Positions 8,391-17,103 of a DNA stretch of 64,000 nucleotides are shown here, piece after piece. The notes beneath the pieces were generated by a model that ran no database searches, was not told the origin of the DNA, and saw only the letters and a program-made list of their open reading frames with translations. Every line of letters starts with the position of its first letter. The first letter of the stretch is position 1. Source of the DNA: Aquicella lusitana (GTDB taxonomy: Bacteria > Pseudomonadota > Gammaproteobacteria > DSM-16500); contig NZ_LR699114.1 in the NCBI RefSeq assembly GCF_902459475.1, positions 1,116,001 through 1,180,000 of the forward strand, given 5' to 3'. The position numbers and the translations under genes are program-made.

Positions 8391-9002
8391 TTAGGTGCGA
8401 TTGATTGCAAATTGTGTCAGCTGTGCCAACATTTCCTCTGTTGCCCTGTTCGCCGCAATGACACCACCATAGGGCGTGTATTGCCGTAATGGTACAAATA
8501 CAGCAAAATTCTTTGTTGCGATCACACGGTTTGTCATAGCCCTACTGAGCTGGGCGCGCATCCTTAGACGCAACAAAGGCGGCCTATGCGTATAATCCTG
8601 CTGCAGCTCCAGAAGTTGTGTATTGAGCACATAATCATACTGACCTACTACAAAGGATGGAATACCAACATTGCGGAAATAATGAGAATTTTGCAATGAC
8701 TGCACGATCAGCGGCTGCAGCATTTTAGGCGGTGTCTCTGCCCAACGATTGTGACTGTAATAAGCAACCTGATAAGGTAGAACGGAATACGCCATCTGTG
8801 TTGTATTATATACAGGTACGGCTTCGGGGGGCATAACAAGAATCGTAACAGGCCGGGTGCGTCGAACAGCGACGTCGGGTACAGATTTCAGCATGTATGT
8901 TTCTTCGGGTTTTATTTTGACGGGGGAAAAGCAGCCCGTGAGTGACAACATGATAATGGCAATGATATTTTTTATAATGTAATTCTTGATAGATAATCTC
9001 AT
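8391..9002 (-). CDS. Mce-transporter auxiliary outer-membrane lipoprotein (ABC_trans_aux/DUF330 family)
   Basis: The N-terminus has a lipoprotein signal with lipobox LTGC (C24). The mature part has the PqiC/ABC_trans_aux pattern: ETYMLKSVP, TILVMPPEAVPVYNTTQMAYS, YQVAYYSHNRWAETPPKML and FVVGQYDYVLNTQLLELQQDY. It is the last gene of a four-gene operon and overlaps the MCE gene by 4 bp, in the usual order permease, ATPase, MCE protein, lipoprotein. It probably anchors the periplasmic end of the lipid transporter at the outer membrane. Confidence 0.85.
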   Translation of the reverse strand: MRLSIKNYIIKNIIAIIMLSLTGCFSPVKIKPEETYMLKSVPDVAVRRTRPVTILVMPPEAVPVYNTTQMAYSVLPYQVAYYSHNRWAETPPKMLQPLIVQSLQNSHYFRNVGIPSFVVGQYDYVLNTQLLELQQDYTHRPPLLRLRMRAQLSRAMTNRVIATKNFAVFVPLRQYTPYGGVIAANRATEEMLAQLTQFAINRT

Positions 9003-9829
9003 CTTGTTTCACCTGGTCCTAATACCTGGCGGTCAACACCGCGTAAAATGACGGAAGGATTTTGTTTGACTTCAGCTGATACTTCGGCAAGGGTACGTGC
9101 AACGTCATCAAGATTGGAAAGCACCTGATAAGCTGCAGGCAGTGTCTGGGTTTCAATAACACGCATAGCGCTAGTACTTGACCGCATCAACGGCGTAAGC
9201 TGCTGAGTAGCTTTTGCCGTGTTCGCCAGAATGGCTTCCAGTTTGCGATTATTAATGGCCAACGTACCGGTGACACGATCCAGATTAGAAAGGATTCCTT
9301 TGATTGATTGCAGGTTTTCCTTGTCAAAAACTGACTGAAATGCCTGACTGATTTCACCAAAATTCTCGCTTAATTTTGACAAGGCAGCATCAAGGCGCAT
9401 AAAAATCGAAGGAACCGTTTTGATGACAGGATAGGTTTGGCCCTGCTTTATTTCCAGCGGTCTTAAATCGGTGCTTTTATCCTGCAGGGCAATGAAACTG
9501 ACACCTGTGACACCTCGCGTACTTAGCATAGCCGTCGTGCCCATGGTGATTGGCGTGGCGCTTTTAATATTTATTAGTACTTCAACCATCTGGGGATTTT
9601 TATGATTAATTTCGATACTTTTGACGGAGCCTACATCCACCCCATTATACTCAACAGGAGAATCAATATTGAGGCCTGTGACCGATTCCTTCATGTAAAC
9701 CATATAAATTGAATAACGCTCAAAAGAAAATCCCGATGACAGCCAGATAACGCTCAGTGTAATTGCGCCTACCAAAGCAATAACAAACGCGCCAACAATC
9801 GTATAATTAACCTTGGTTTCCATGAGCAT
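8999..9829 (-). CDS. MCE-domain (MlaD-like) substrate-binding protein of a lipid ABC transporter
   Basis: A single N-terminal membrane helix (VGAFVIALVGAITLSVIWL) is followed by one MCE domain with SVTGLNIDSPVEYNGVDVGSV. A long periplasmic helical region follows, including FGEISQAFQSVFDKENLQS and LTPLMRSSTSAMRVIE. At 276 residues it is longer than MlaD (about 180), so it resembles the Pseudomonas and mycobacterial single-MCE type with a helical tail. It overlaps the ATPase gene by 23 bp, implying translational coupling. The ATG at 9823 is an equally possible start; a GGAAG lies upstream of both. Confidence 0.88.
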   Translation of the reverse strand: MLMETKVNYTIVGAFVIALVGAITLSVIWLSSGFSFERYSIYMVYMKESVTGLNIDSPVEYNGVDVGSVKSIEINHKNPQMVEVLINIKSATPITMGTTAMLSTRGVTGVSFIALQDKSTDLRPLEIKQGQTYPVIKTVPSIFMRLDAALSKLSENFGEISQAFQSVFDKENLQSIKGILSNLDRVTGTLAINNRKLEAILANTAKATQQLTPLMRSSTSAMRVIETQTLPAAYQVLSNLDDVARTLAEVSAEVKQNPSVILRGVDRQVLGPGETR

Positions 9830-10595
9830 GCGCTTCCATTGCTATCCGTCCACGAGGACCATTAAAAAACGCCTGAATTAAGGGATTCGGGTTCTTTATC
9901 AAATTCGGCATCGTATCGACGCTTAACACGACCCCTTCTCCTAAAAATGCAACACGGTTGGCTATCTTCCATAAACTGTCAAGATCATGCGTTATCATTA
10001 CAATAGTCAAACCCATGGTGCTCTGCAAGTTTAATATCAATTCGTCAAATCCGGCCGCCGTGGTGGGATCAAGCCCGGAAGTTGGCTCATCTAGAAAAAG
10101 CAGCTCGGGGTCCATGACGATTGCACGGGCAAGTCCTGCCCGCTTTTGCATGCCACCGCTTAGTTCGGATGGATATTTTATCGCATCCTTTTCTGATAGA
10201 CCTGCCATCAGAATTTTTAGTAAAGCCAGTTTTTTAATGGTTTCGGCATCTAGATTTGTATGTTCATGCAAAGGAAAAGCAACATTTTCGAGTAGTGTGA
10301 GTGAGCTAAACAAAGCATTCTGCTGGAAAAGAACCCCCCAACGGTGCTGGATAGCAAGAATTTTTTCAGGAGAAGCATGAATCACGTCCTCTCCAAAAAC
10401 ACGAATGGTGCCTGAAGTAGGCTGTGTTAAACCCAATATCTCACGCAATAAAGTTGTTTTGCCGGAACCGCTTCCTCCCACAATACCCAGAATTTCACCC
10501 CGCTCAACGGTGAGATTAATATCTTTGTGCACCCAGGTATTTCCCAGACGGGTTTTCATATTTTTAATTTCAATTACCGGGCGCTCGTTTGTCAT
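9807..10595 (-). CDS. ABC transporter ATP-binding protein, MlaF-like
   Basis: This is a cytoplasmic ATPase of the Mce/Mla-type phospholipid transporter. Walker A is GGSGSGKTT, the Q-loop is LFQQNALFSSLT, the signature is ELSGGMQKRAGLARAI, Walker B is LLFLDEPTSGLDP and the H-loop is VMITHDLDSL. The signature 'LSGGMQKR' and the 'ITHDLDSLWKIANRVAFL' segment are characteristic of MlaF. It overlaps the permease by 4 bp (ATGA). The 262 residues match MlaF (269). Confidence 0.92.
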   Translation of the reverse strand: MTNERPVIEIKNMKTRLGNTWVHKDINLTVERGEILGIVGGSGSGKTTLLREILGLTQPTSGTIRVFGEDVIHASPEKILAIQHRWGVLFQQNALFSSLTLLENVAFPLHEHTNLDAETIKKLALLKILMAGLSEKDAIKYPSELSGGMQKRAGLARAIVMDPELLFLDEPTSGLDPTTAAGFDELILNLQSTMGLTIVMITHDLDSLWKIANRVAFLGEGVVLSVDTMPNLIKNPNPLIQAFFNGPRGRIAMEAHAHGNQG

Positions 10596-11710
10596 AATTT
10601 TAATTTACTGAATATCACCGAGAAAATGGCATCAGCAACAATAATAAAAAAGATGGATAATACGACACTTTTGGTAGTGTTTTGTCCAACGCTATCCGCG
10701 CTTCCTCTTACTTGCATCCCCTGAAAGCAGCCAACGCTTGCAATAATGAGCGCAAAGACTGGCGCTTTGCCTAAACCAATTAATAACGATTTTAAGGGAA
10801 TAACGCGCGGAAAACGCTGAAGGAAATCATACCAGGTAATTTTTAGCATATTATTGGACATGATCATACCGCCAATTACACCAAAAATATCAGACCATAT
10901 CGTCAGTAATGGGAGTGCAATAAAAAGGCCCACAATGCGGGGTAACAGCAATAATTCCCCAGGTGTGACGCCTATCGTGTCAAGCGCATCAATCTCTTGA
11001 TTGATTTTCATAATGCCAATTTGCGCTGTAAAAGAAGAGCCGGTTCTCCCTGCTACCATAATGGCTGTCAGCAAGGGGCCAAATTCGCGTAACACTGATA
11101 AACCCAATAAATCGACGATGTAAACATTAGCGCCATAATTGCGTAACTGCAAACCCATCTGGTAAGTAATTACAACGCCAATCATGAGTGATAATAAGGC
11201 TATGATCGGCAGCGCTTCATATCCGGTTCTATAAATAACACCCGCCACTTCATTCCAGCGCCAATGCCGGGGCTTTGGAACAATCCGCAGCCATTCCATT
11301 GTCAGCCTGCCTACAAAGGCAAGATAGTCCTGTAGATGGTCCAGCTGCGCAATAGTATATTTTCCAACTCTAGGCACCCATCCCATGTACGGCAAGGCGG
11401 GTGGTTTTTTTTCCTCTTTTAATTCTTTTTCTATGAGTGAAAGCAGGGCTTCGTGGGCTTTGCTAAAGTGGCTAAAATGCAGGGTGATACCACGCTGCAT
11501 CAATTTATTGCGCCAGCTATTCAACAGCCAGGCGCCTGCGCTATCCATCTTTGTAATGCCTTGACCATCAATGATCAGTTCACCTTCTTTGGGCCAAGCG
11601 ATCTTTTCAAGTAAAACTTTAAGATACAGAAGTGAGGCAAGATCCCAGTTACCTCGGCATAAGAGTTGCCGGGTTTGAGGATCATAGTGTATGGCGTCCT
11701 GTGAAGTCAT
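10592..11710 (-). CDS. MlaE-like permease with N-terminal STAS domain
   Basis: Residues about 1-100 form a STAS domain (GELIIDGQGITKMDSAGAWLL), fused to an MlaE permease (about 130-372) with GRTGSSFTAQIGIMKINQEIDALD, the family hallmark. Separate MlaB carries the STAS domain in E. coli, so this fusion replaces the MlaE/MlaB pair. Several membrane helices are visible (LPIIALLSLMIGVVITYQMG, FALIIASVGCF, VVLSIFFIIVADAIFSVI). It is the first gene of the operon. The 203 bp upstream (11711-11914) contain no gene. Confidence 0.92.
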   Translation of the reverse strand: MTSQDAIHYDPQTRQLLCRGNWDLASLLYLKVLLEKIAWPKEGELIIDGQGITKMDSAGAWLLNSWRNKLMQRGITLHFSHFSKAHEALLSLIEKELKEEKKPPALPYMGWVPRVGKYTIAQLDHLQDYLAFVGRLTMEWLRIVPKPRHWRWNEVAGVIYRTGYEALPIIALLSLMIGVVITYQMGLQLRNYGANVYIVDLLGLSVLREFGPLLTAIMVAGRTGSSFTAQIGIMKINQEIDALDTIGVTPGELLLLPRIVGLFIALPLLTIWSDIFGVIGGMIMSNNMLKITWYDFLQRFPRVIPLKSLLIGLGKAPVFALIIASVGCFQGMQVRGSADSVGQNTTKSVVLSIFFIIVADAIFSVIFSKLKL

Positions 11711-11866
11711 AATCCTTTACAGCTTTAGCGTATAAAGATTAGACAAGTATCGCCTGAATTCGCATGGATTGCAAATTTCTTAGACGATGCGTGCGTACAT
11801 CGCAGTGATTGTCAATCGCCAACCGGCCTAATAGTAAGTAGGTTGAAATGCGCTCAAATAAAAATA

Positions 11867-11883
11867 GACCACGCAGTGTGGTC
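11867..11883 (-). terminator. Intrinsic terminator of the 85-aa gene
   Basis: The 6-bp stem GACCAC/GTGGTC with a 5-base loop is followed on the minus strand by TATTTTTATTT. It lies 32 bp after the stop of the gene at 11915. Confidence 0.75.
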
Positions 11884-11914
11884 TTTATTATGTGTATAAA
11901 TAGAGTTTACGTTT

Positions 11915-12172
11915 TTATTTCATTTTTTCCATGACACTTTGTCTGCTTGCGATTTGAATAGTCGCATTTTCACTGATCGTGGTCCATTGGCTCTGCATAC
12001 CATTCACTGAAGCTGTCATTTGCTGGTTTTTATATTTATCATCCAAAGTGAACTCGCCTTTTGGGTCCGTTGTTAAAGTAAGAAAGCCACTGTTTTTTCC
12101 TTTGATTTGCAGCTGCATCCTGGTATTGGCGAGCGGTTTTTTTGAGTTGGAGTCGACGAGTTTCATCTTCAT
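11915..12172 (-). CDS. Small hypothetical protein with a carboxypeptidase-regulatory/transthyretin-like pattern
   Basis: The 85 residues have no obvious signal peptide. The sequence VDSNSKKPLANTRMQLQIKG, then GFLTLTTDPKGEFTLDDKY resembles the prealbumin-like beta-sandwich motif ('a..pLagv.v.l... g....t.t.d.GrF.l'). I cannot assign a function. A run GGAGGGTGCC lies just before the ATG at 12172. The gene has its own terminator at 11867 and stands between the transporter operon and the DUF2147 gene. Confidence 0.6.
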   Translation of the reverse strand: MKMKLVDSNSKKPLANTRMQLQIKGKNSGFLTLTTDPKGEFTLDDKYKNQQMTASVNGMQSQWTTISENATIQIASRQSVMEKMK

Positions 12173-12334
12173 GGCACCCTCCTTCTTGGGATAATGTTAA
12201 AAGCTTATTCTTTTTTCATTATACTCCAGACACTAAGCCGGTTTTCTTAAGAAGGGATTGTTAGAAAAATTCTGCTAGAATAATGGATAGATAAGAGGAT
12301 TAAGGTCTTTTTTTAAACAGAATGCGCCTGAATA

Positions 12335-12356
12335 AGGCGGGCTTGTTCGCCCGCTT
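12335..12356 (-). terminator. Probable terminator after the DUF2147 gene
   Basis: A GC-rich 8-bp stem (AGGCGGGC/GCCCGCTT with one G-T pair) and 6-base loop lie 40 bp after the stop at 12396. The tail is short (TTATTC), so strength is uncertain. Confidence 0.55.
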
Positions 12357-12395
12357 TATAAACTTCTCTGTACACGACAAAACTTATAAATATGT

Positions 12396-12890
12396 TTATG
12401 CTTTTTCCAGGTCTGCCACACGTACCCATGTCTGAGTGCGTCCGAATAACGGCGTACCAATATAACCTTTTACATCCAGTTTACGTCCGTTATCAACTAA
12501 CCGGATATTGGACTGATAGGTTTTTCCATTCTTTGGATCCAGAATTTTTCCACCCGTCCAGCTGGCGCGATCGTCCGTACTTTGTTTAAGATTTTCAAGA
12601 ATGACCATGCCCACGACGCGCTTGTTATGTTTATCGCCGTCGCATGCTACGCATACTTCATTTTGATCATGGCCGGGTCGGGGAAAAATTTTTAATACGC
12701 GACCAAAAACTATTTTGTCCGGTGTTTCCCAAAGCTGCACAATCGCTTTGGGCTTGCCCGTTACATCGTCAATCGTTTTCCAAAACCCCGCTGGGGTTAA
12801 CGCCGCTGCTTGACTATCGGAAGCAGCAAATGCCGTTGATTGCATAAAAAATACGGCGATAGCAACAAGAAATAGATTCAATTTCCGCAT
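12396..12890 (-). CDS. DUF2147 periplasmic protein
   Basis: The signal peptide is MRKLNLFLVAIAVFFMQSTAFA, followed by a mature DUF2147 domain: GFWKTIDDVTGKPKAIVQLWE, GRVLKIFP, GMVILENLK, WTGGKILDPKNGKTYQSNI and LDVKGYIG with FGRTQTWVRV at the end. A CVACDG cysteine pair sits in the middle, as in many family members. The role is not known. The gene lies 18 bp downstream of adk on the same strand, so they may be cotranscribed. Confidence 0.87.
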   Translation of the reverse strand: MRKLNLFLVAIAVFFMQSTAFAASDSQAAALTPAGFWKTIDDVTGKPKAIVQLWETPDKIVFGRVLKIFPRPGHDQNEVCVACDGDKHNKRVVGMVILENLKQSTDDRASWTGGKILDPKNGKTYQSNIRLVDNGRKLDVKGYIGTPLFGRTQTWVRVADLEKA

Positions 12891-12908
12891 GATTTACTTT
12901 TCCTTAAA

Positions 12909-13580
12909 TTATTTAGAAGTTACTGTTGAAGGCGTCAGGGCTGAAAAGATCTTTTTCTTTATCTCGTCCACTGAGCCCGTTCCATCCACTTTAACATAGT
13001 ACGGCTTTTGCACGCCTGGCTGTGCCTGGAAGTTTGAATAATACTCTCTGAGGGGACTGGTTTGGGCTTGATAAACGGCGAGGCGTTTTCGCACCGTTTC
13101 TTCGCTATCATCAGGACGCTGAACCAGTGGTTCGCCTGTCACGTCATCTTTGCCAGCCTCTTTAGGGGGCTGGTAAAGCACATGGTAGGTTCTGCCTGAG
13201 TCAGGATGAATACGCCTGCCCGTCAGCCGGCGGAGTATTTCTTCTTCTGGCACATCTATATCAATGACATAATCGATATCAGTGTGCTTGTGCAATGCTT
13301 CAGCTTGGGTGACGGTACGTGGGAAACCATCCAAGAGGAAACCATTTTGAGCGTCCGGCTGTTTGATCCGCTCCTGTACAAGCTGAATCACGATTTCATC
13401 CGGTACCAGGCGGCCACTTTCCACAATCTCTTTCACCTGTTTACCCAAAGCTGAGTCCTGTTGGATGGCAGACCGCAGGATATCCCCAGTCGAGATCTGT
13501 GGTATTTGAAATTTTTCGGTTATTAGTTTGGCTTGTGTCCCCTTTCCTGCCCCAGGGCATCCTAGCAATATTAAGCGCAT
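12909..13580 (-). CDS. adk: Adenylate kinase
   Basis: Adenylate kinase interconverts ATP + AMP and 2 ADP in the cytoplasm. The P-loop is GCPGAGKGT (7-15) and the AMP-binding part is [32 protein letters not shown] is present, as is a long LID (residues about 122-160) with [19 protein letters not shown]. The 223 residues match the long bacterial form. The LID lacks the four-cysteine zinc site. Confidence 0.96.
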   Translation of the reverse strand: MRLILLGCPGAGKGTQAKLITEKFQIPQISTGDILRSAIQQDSALGKQVKEIVESGRLVPDEIVIQLVQERIKQPDAQNGFLLDGFPRTVTQAEALHKHTDIDYVIDIDVPEEEILRRLTGRRIHPDSGRTYHVLYQPPKEAGKDDVTGEPLVQRPDDSEETVRKRLAVYQAQTSPLREYYSNFQAQPGVQKPYYVKVDGTGSVDEIKKKIFSALTPSTVTSK

Positions 13581-13669
13581 TGAATCACCGCTCCCATAGT
13601 AAAGATCTGGTTATTCTAGTGAGGATGGCTCACTAACTCAATCTCTGTGGTTAGTTTTTGCGTTAATAT

Positions 13670-13685
13670 TGACCAATCTTGGTCA
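13670..13685. other. 16-bp palindrome TGACCAATCTTGGTCA
   Basis: A perfect palindrome except for the two central bases lies 5 bp past the stop of the gene at 13691 and about 90 bp before adk. It could be the terminator hairpin of that gene (no T-run) or an operator in the adk upstream region. Confidence 0.4.
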
Positions 13686-13690
13686 CAAGA

Positions 13691-14455
13691 TTATCGCGGA
13701 CCGCGTTTTGGCCCGGAATAGTCGGAATCATCACCTGAATTCTTTGGTTCCTCAGGCTTGGGTCCTTTGGAAAAATCATGTGGTTTGGCGTCAAAAATTT
13801 GCTTAAATCTTTTTGTTTCCTGCAAATGGTCTATTACTTCGCCTTTAACATGCACACTGGAAACCTTATTGTCTTTTGCAAACCGATCCATCTCCTTGGA
13901 AGCATTAGCCCACCCTGTTTTTATCACCAAGTCGCTAAATCTTTCGAGGTCTTCCTTAGCCATCACTATCTTGGTTGTTGGCGTGAGCGGCATGGAAGCA
14001 ATAAGCGGATCAAAAGTAGGCGCAGCTGCCGATTGGGACAAGTGTTGCTGTGTTTCTATCGTTTTTGATAACTCCAAGAGTTTGTCACTTCTTTCTTTTA
14101 GTGCTTTCAATCCTGGATGCTTTTCAAGTTCTATGTTGGGATTTTCTGCGCGTAGACGATGGAATTCTCGGGCAACCGCGAAACGTTCCTGCCGTAGCAG
14201 ATCCTGCATCAAGGCAAAATTTCTTCGAATTTCAATTTTAAGCGGACTGGAATTTTGACGCTTGATGCTATCAGATAGATTTTCATTTTGTTCAATTCTG
14301 CTGACACGCTTCATCAATTCGGCAGTTTTATCCATCAGATGATTTACTCTATTAATAGTAACATCAGCGTGGCTAGCTTTAGGATTGAGCAGAGCCGATT
14401 TTGATTTTGGCATTTGTAAATCGAGGTAATCAAGGCGGCTCTTTTTTTCTGGCAT
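13691..14455 (-). CDS. Hypothetical helical, hydrophilic protein (possible effector)
   Basis: I do not recognise it. The 254 residues have no signal peptide or membrane segment. The N-terminal half is rich in charged helices that may form a coiled coil (VNHLMDKTAELMKRVSRIEQ; LKALKERSDKLLELSKTIE). The C-terminal ~25 residues are unstructured and charged (KPEEPKNSGDDSDYSGPK). The start ATG at 14455 has a GAGG ribosome site and a TATAAT-like box lies in the AT-rich 96 bp upstream. The hydrophilic, Glu-containing tail is compatible with a Dot/Icm signal but is not diagnostic. Confidence 0.55.
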   Translation of the reverse strand: MPEKKSRLDYLDLQMPKSKSALLNPKASHADVTINRVNHLMDKTAELMKRVSRIEQNENLSDSIKRQNSSPLKIEIRRNFALMQDLLRQERFAVAREFHRLRAENPNIELEKHPGLKALKERSDKLLELSKTIETQQHLSQSAAAPTFDPLIASMPLTPTTKIVMAKEDLERFSDLVIKTGWANASKEMDRFAKDNKVSSVHVKGEVIDHLQETKRFKQIFDAKPHDFSKGPKPEEPKNSGDDSDYSGPKRGPR

Positions 14456-14551
14456 AAAATCCTCGTTGTTTGATTATTTTATTATTTAATTATAGACATA
14501 ATTGCTTATTAATATAATGAAAAAGGCAGGTTTTATAACTCCTTGTTTGAA

Positions 14552-15088
14552 CTATTTTTTTCGAGCACTCACCGGCAGGCTATCGGTATACATCTGCAGA
14601 ATATTAAGCGCGCGGCGGCTACCCAGTTCGTTCCACTGTTCATAGGCTTCCAGGGGTAGCAAGTCGTGATAGGGTCGAATGGATTGCAAGACATCCATCA
14701 ACAAGACAAATTGCATCGCCAAGGAGCCATATAAATCATTTGCCTGTTGTGAAATGGTCGCATAGGCAGTCTTACCAATATCAACAAAATAGCTGATTTT
14801 TACATGTCTTCTTTCCGCTGCGCGAGGGAACAGACCGGCAAACAGCAGGCATTGATCACCTACTTCCTGCAAGGCAGTATTGCGCTCTCTTTCCAGCATT
14901 TGCTGGGCTTCCAGAATGGCTCTGGCAAAAACTTGTTTGGCAATTTCAGGTTGATTCATATAACGAAGCAAGAGTGAAACAAGATAGGTTTCCAACTCTC
15001 TTTCAAGCCGAATGGCGCAGCGTTTTTCAGCATCCCTTACCGTATCACGCCACAGTACCAGTGAATCAGAAGATGTAAGTAAATTCAT
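14552..15088 (-). CDS. Conserved-looking hypothetical cytosolic protein
   Basis: No family recognised. The 178 residues are helical with motifs WRDTVRDAEKRCAIRLERE, YLVSLLLRYMNQPEIAKQVF and DQCLLFAGLFPRAAERRHV. A perfect GGAGGTG Shine-Dalgarno sequence five bases before the ATG at 15088 strongly supports the gene and its start. It is divergent from lpxH, with 99 bp between. Confidence 0.7.
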   Translation of the reverse strand: MNLLTSSDSLVLWRDTVRDAEKRCAIRLERELETYLVSLLLRYMNQPEIAKQVFARAILEAQQMLERERNTALQEVGDQCLLFAGLFPRAAERRHVKISYFVDIGKTAYATISQQANDLYGSLAMQFVLLMDVLQSIRPYHDLLPLEAYEQWNELGSRRALNILQMYTDSLPVSARKK

Positions 15089-15187
15089 GATACCACCTCC
15101 ATATACTATTATTATAGAATAGTGGTGTTAAGATAACCTGATGTAAAATTTCTAAAAATCATTTATAATAAATGGGCAATTAAAAAT

Positions 15188-15946
15188 ATGACTCCCCGTC
15201 GCAAAACTTTATTTATATCAGACTTGCACTTACAAGCATCTCAACCCGAAATTACCCGCCAGTTTCTAGCACTATTGAATCGATGCGATGCCTCAGTTGA
15301 TGCGCTCTATATTTTGGGCGATCTGTTTGAAGCCTGGATTGGCGATGATGATGACACCCCTTTTCATCGAGAGATTATTGATGCACTTCGTTCAGCAACC
15401 GCTCACGGATTGCCTATTTATTTTCTCCCCGGCAATCGAGATTTTCTTATCGGAAAAAAATTCTTGCGTGAGACCGGCTGTCGTGTATTAGCGGATGAAA
15501 CAAAAATTAGGCTATATGATACACATGCGTTACTTATGCATGGCGATACGTTATGCACACGCGACACGGCTTATCTTAGATGGCGTAAATTGTCACACAA
15601 TCCTGTTTTGCATACGCTCTTTTTTTTAATATTGCCCTTGCGTCTGCGCAGACATATCGCAAACAAAATGCGCGTGAAAAGTGAACATTACACAAAAAAT
15701 ACTTTGCCGGAAATCATGGATGTCACTCAAGCAGAAGTAGAACGCGTGATGGTAAAGCATGGTGTAACAGTGCTTATTCATGGCCATACACATCGGCCTG
15801 GTATGCACAGTTTCACCATTAATGGTACGCCTGCAACTCGCCTTGTGTTGGGAGCGTGGCACCATCAAGGCAGTGTATTAGTATGGGATGAAGCAGGAAG
15901 AAATGAATTAAAGGCGATTGAATTTAATCGTAACATTGTCTTATAA
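15188..15946 (+). CDS. lpxH: UDP-2,3-diacylglucosamine diphosphatase LpxH
   Basis: LpxH cleaves UDP-2,3-diacylglucosamine to lipid X and UMP in lipid A synthesis, at the inner face of the membrane. The metallophosphatase motifs are all present: SDLHL (D12, H14), GDLFEAWIGDDD, GNRDF, MHGDT and HGHTHRPG. The 252 residues are near the E. coli length (240). It lies on the plus strand between two minus-strand genes. Confidence 0.94.
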   Translation: MTPRRKTLFISDLHLQASQPEITRQFLALLNRCDASVDALYILGDLFEAWIGDDDDTPFHREIIDALRSATAHGLPIYFLPGNRDFLIGKKFLRETGCRVLADETKIRLYDTHALLMHGDTLCTRDTAYLRWRKLSHNPVLHTLFFLILPLRLRRHIANKMRVKSEHYTKNTLPEIMDVTQAEVERVMVKHGVTVLIHGHTHRPGMHSFTINGTPATRLVLGAWHHQGSVLVWDEAGRNELKAIEFNRNIVL

Positions 15947-15974
15947 CGACCACTTGTGATTAGGTGGAGCTTCA

Positions 15975-15998
15975 ATCCCGCTGCTGGCGCAGCGGGAT
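15975..15998. terminator. Perfect 10-bp hairpin between convergent lpxH and the L,D-transpeptidase gene
   Basis: ATCCCGCTGC/GCAGCGGGAT with loop TGGC lies between the two stop codons. It has no T-run on either side, so it may be a bidirectional terminator, an mRNA-end stabiliser or a REP-like element. Confidence 0.5.
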
Positions 15999-16017
15999 GA
16001 TGATAGCCCTGTAGTCG

Positions 16018-16761
16018 TTAAATATTTTTTATATTGGGATCATTCTTTTCTTGCGGCGCGTAGGCAAATACAACAGTGCCATTTTTAGTGATATCAATTA
16101 ACTTATTGCTCACAGCCGGATCAATAGCAAAACAACCCCAGCTTCGACCTGCTCTTTTATTTGATTTAACATACTGAGGTGTTGCGTAATCAGCAGGATG
16201 AATCACAATAGAGCGCTGATAAGCCTTGTCATTGATACCCTTTTCAAGTCCTTGCAAACGCAGGGAAGGACCATGTTTGCCTTCGTAAACATCCAAGGTC
16301 TTATAGACGCCAAGACTGGTCTGATCGCTGCTTGGCGTGTTTGAAAAGGATGTAGCATACAACAAACCGCTGTTCTTGCCTTGTGTGGTATAGATATTCA
16401 TCAATACTTTGTTTGTCTTAAGATCAATAACCCAAAGTCGTTTCTCATTTGAAGGTTTGCTGAAATCAATGATGGTAAGAATAGTTGGATTTTCGATGAT
16501 GCCCTTATTGAGTGACCATTTATATCCTTTGACAGCAACTTTCAGTGCGTCGGGATTGAGGCCAGGCGCATTTTTTAAAATACTTTTTTCATCGATCATA
16601 GAAGTATTTTCAGATGACTCGACAGCTTGATTAAAATCCGTATTTTTATTTTCTGAAACTTGAACGACCTGACGTGTGTATTCACTTTTATTAGATAAAT
16701 ACACGTAACCCAGACCAATCGCTAATGACACAGTCAAACTCAGCAAATATATCTTTTTCAT
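16018..16761 (-). CDS. L,D-transpeptidase catalytic-domain-like protein (YkuD_2 family), membrane-anchored or secreted
   Basis: The N-terminal hydrophobic segment (IYLLSLTVSLAIGLGYVYL) is a signal peptide or anchor. The C-terminal half has the YkuD_2 features: SIVIHPADY (His) and AGRSWGCFAID, whose Cys is the predicted nucleophile. This family acts on peptidoglycan or is annotated as murein L,D-transpeptidase-like; activity is not proven here. AGGAG lies eight bases before the ATG at 16761. A PmrA-type box and a -10 hexamer lie about 90-120 bp upstream, so it may belong to the same regulon as the divergent F-box/ankyrin-like gene. Confidence 0.83.
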   Translation of the reverse strand: MKKIYLLSLTVSLAIGLGYVYLSNKSEYTRQVVQVSENKNTDFNQAVESSENTSMIDEKSILKNAPGLNPDALKVAVKGYKWSLNKGIIENPTILTIIDFSKPSNEKRLWVIDLKTNKVLMNIYTTQGKNSGLLYATSFSNTPSSDQTSLGVYKTLDVYEGKHGPSLRLQGLEKGINDKAYQRSIVIHPADYATPQYVKSNKRAGRSWGCFAIDPAVSNKLIDITKNGTVVFAYAPQEKNDPNIKNI

Positions 16762-16851
16762 AAACGAACTCCTGCAGCATGTGTGTTTTGAATAATTACT
16801 TGATGAAATTATTTGGCTTAACTAGCGGGTTTTTTTTATCGGGTTTAGAGT

Positions 16852-16884
16852 ACTATACTTGGTCAATATTAAGTCAACATTAAC
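16852..16884 (-). promoter_or_regulatory. PmrA-type box and -10 upstream of the L,D-transpeptidase gene
   Basis: On the minus strand, GTTAATGTT and CTTAATATT are separated by GA (16884-16865). They are followed after 7 bp by TATAGT (16857-16852). This matches the published Legionella/Coxiella PmrA consensus of two CTTAA-N2-TT half-sites two bases apart. The rest of 16762-17091 is AT-rich and holds only this site and the divergent one. Confidence 0.65.
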
Positions 16885-17039
16885 GTATAGTTTAAACTTA
16901 TTCGTCCAACATTATGATATAATTATAAAATAATTAATCGAACAGATCTGGGGCTAATTTTAAGAGATAAAATCGCCTATCCTTTTTTGATTCGACCAGA
17001 GCGATATCACCGTAATTTGCTTTTTGAACAACTATTAAA

Positions 17040-17072
17040 TTTAAGATTGACTTAAGATTAATCTGTAAAAAT
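17040..17072 (+). promoter_or_regulatory. PmrA-type box and weak -10 upstream of the F-box/ankyrin-like gene
   Basis: On the plus strand TTTAAGATT and CTTAAGATT are separated by GA (17040-17059). After the same 7-bp spacing comes AAAAAT (17067-17072), 4 of 6 matches to TATAAT. The site is placed to overlap a -35 region, as in PmrA-activated Dot/Icm genes. Confidence 0.65.
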
Positions 17073-17103
17073 TTAGACCACATTAATTTAAATGAGGTGT
17101 GAT

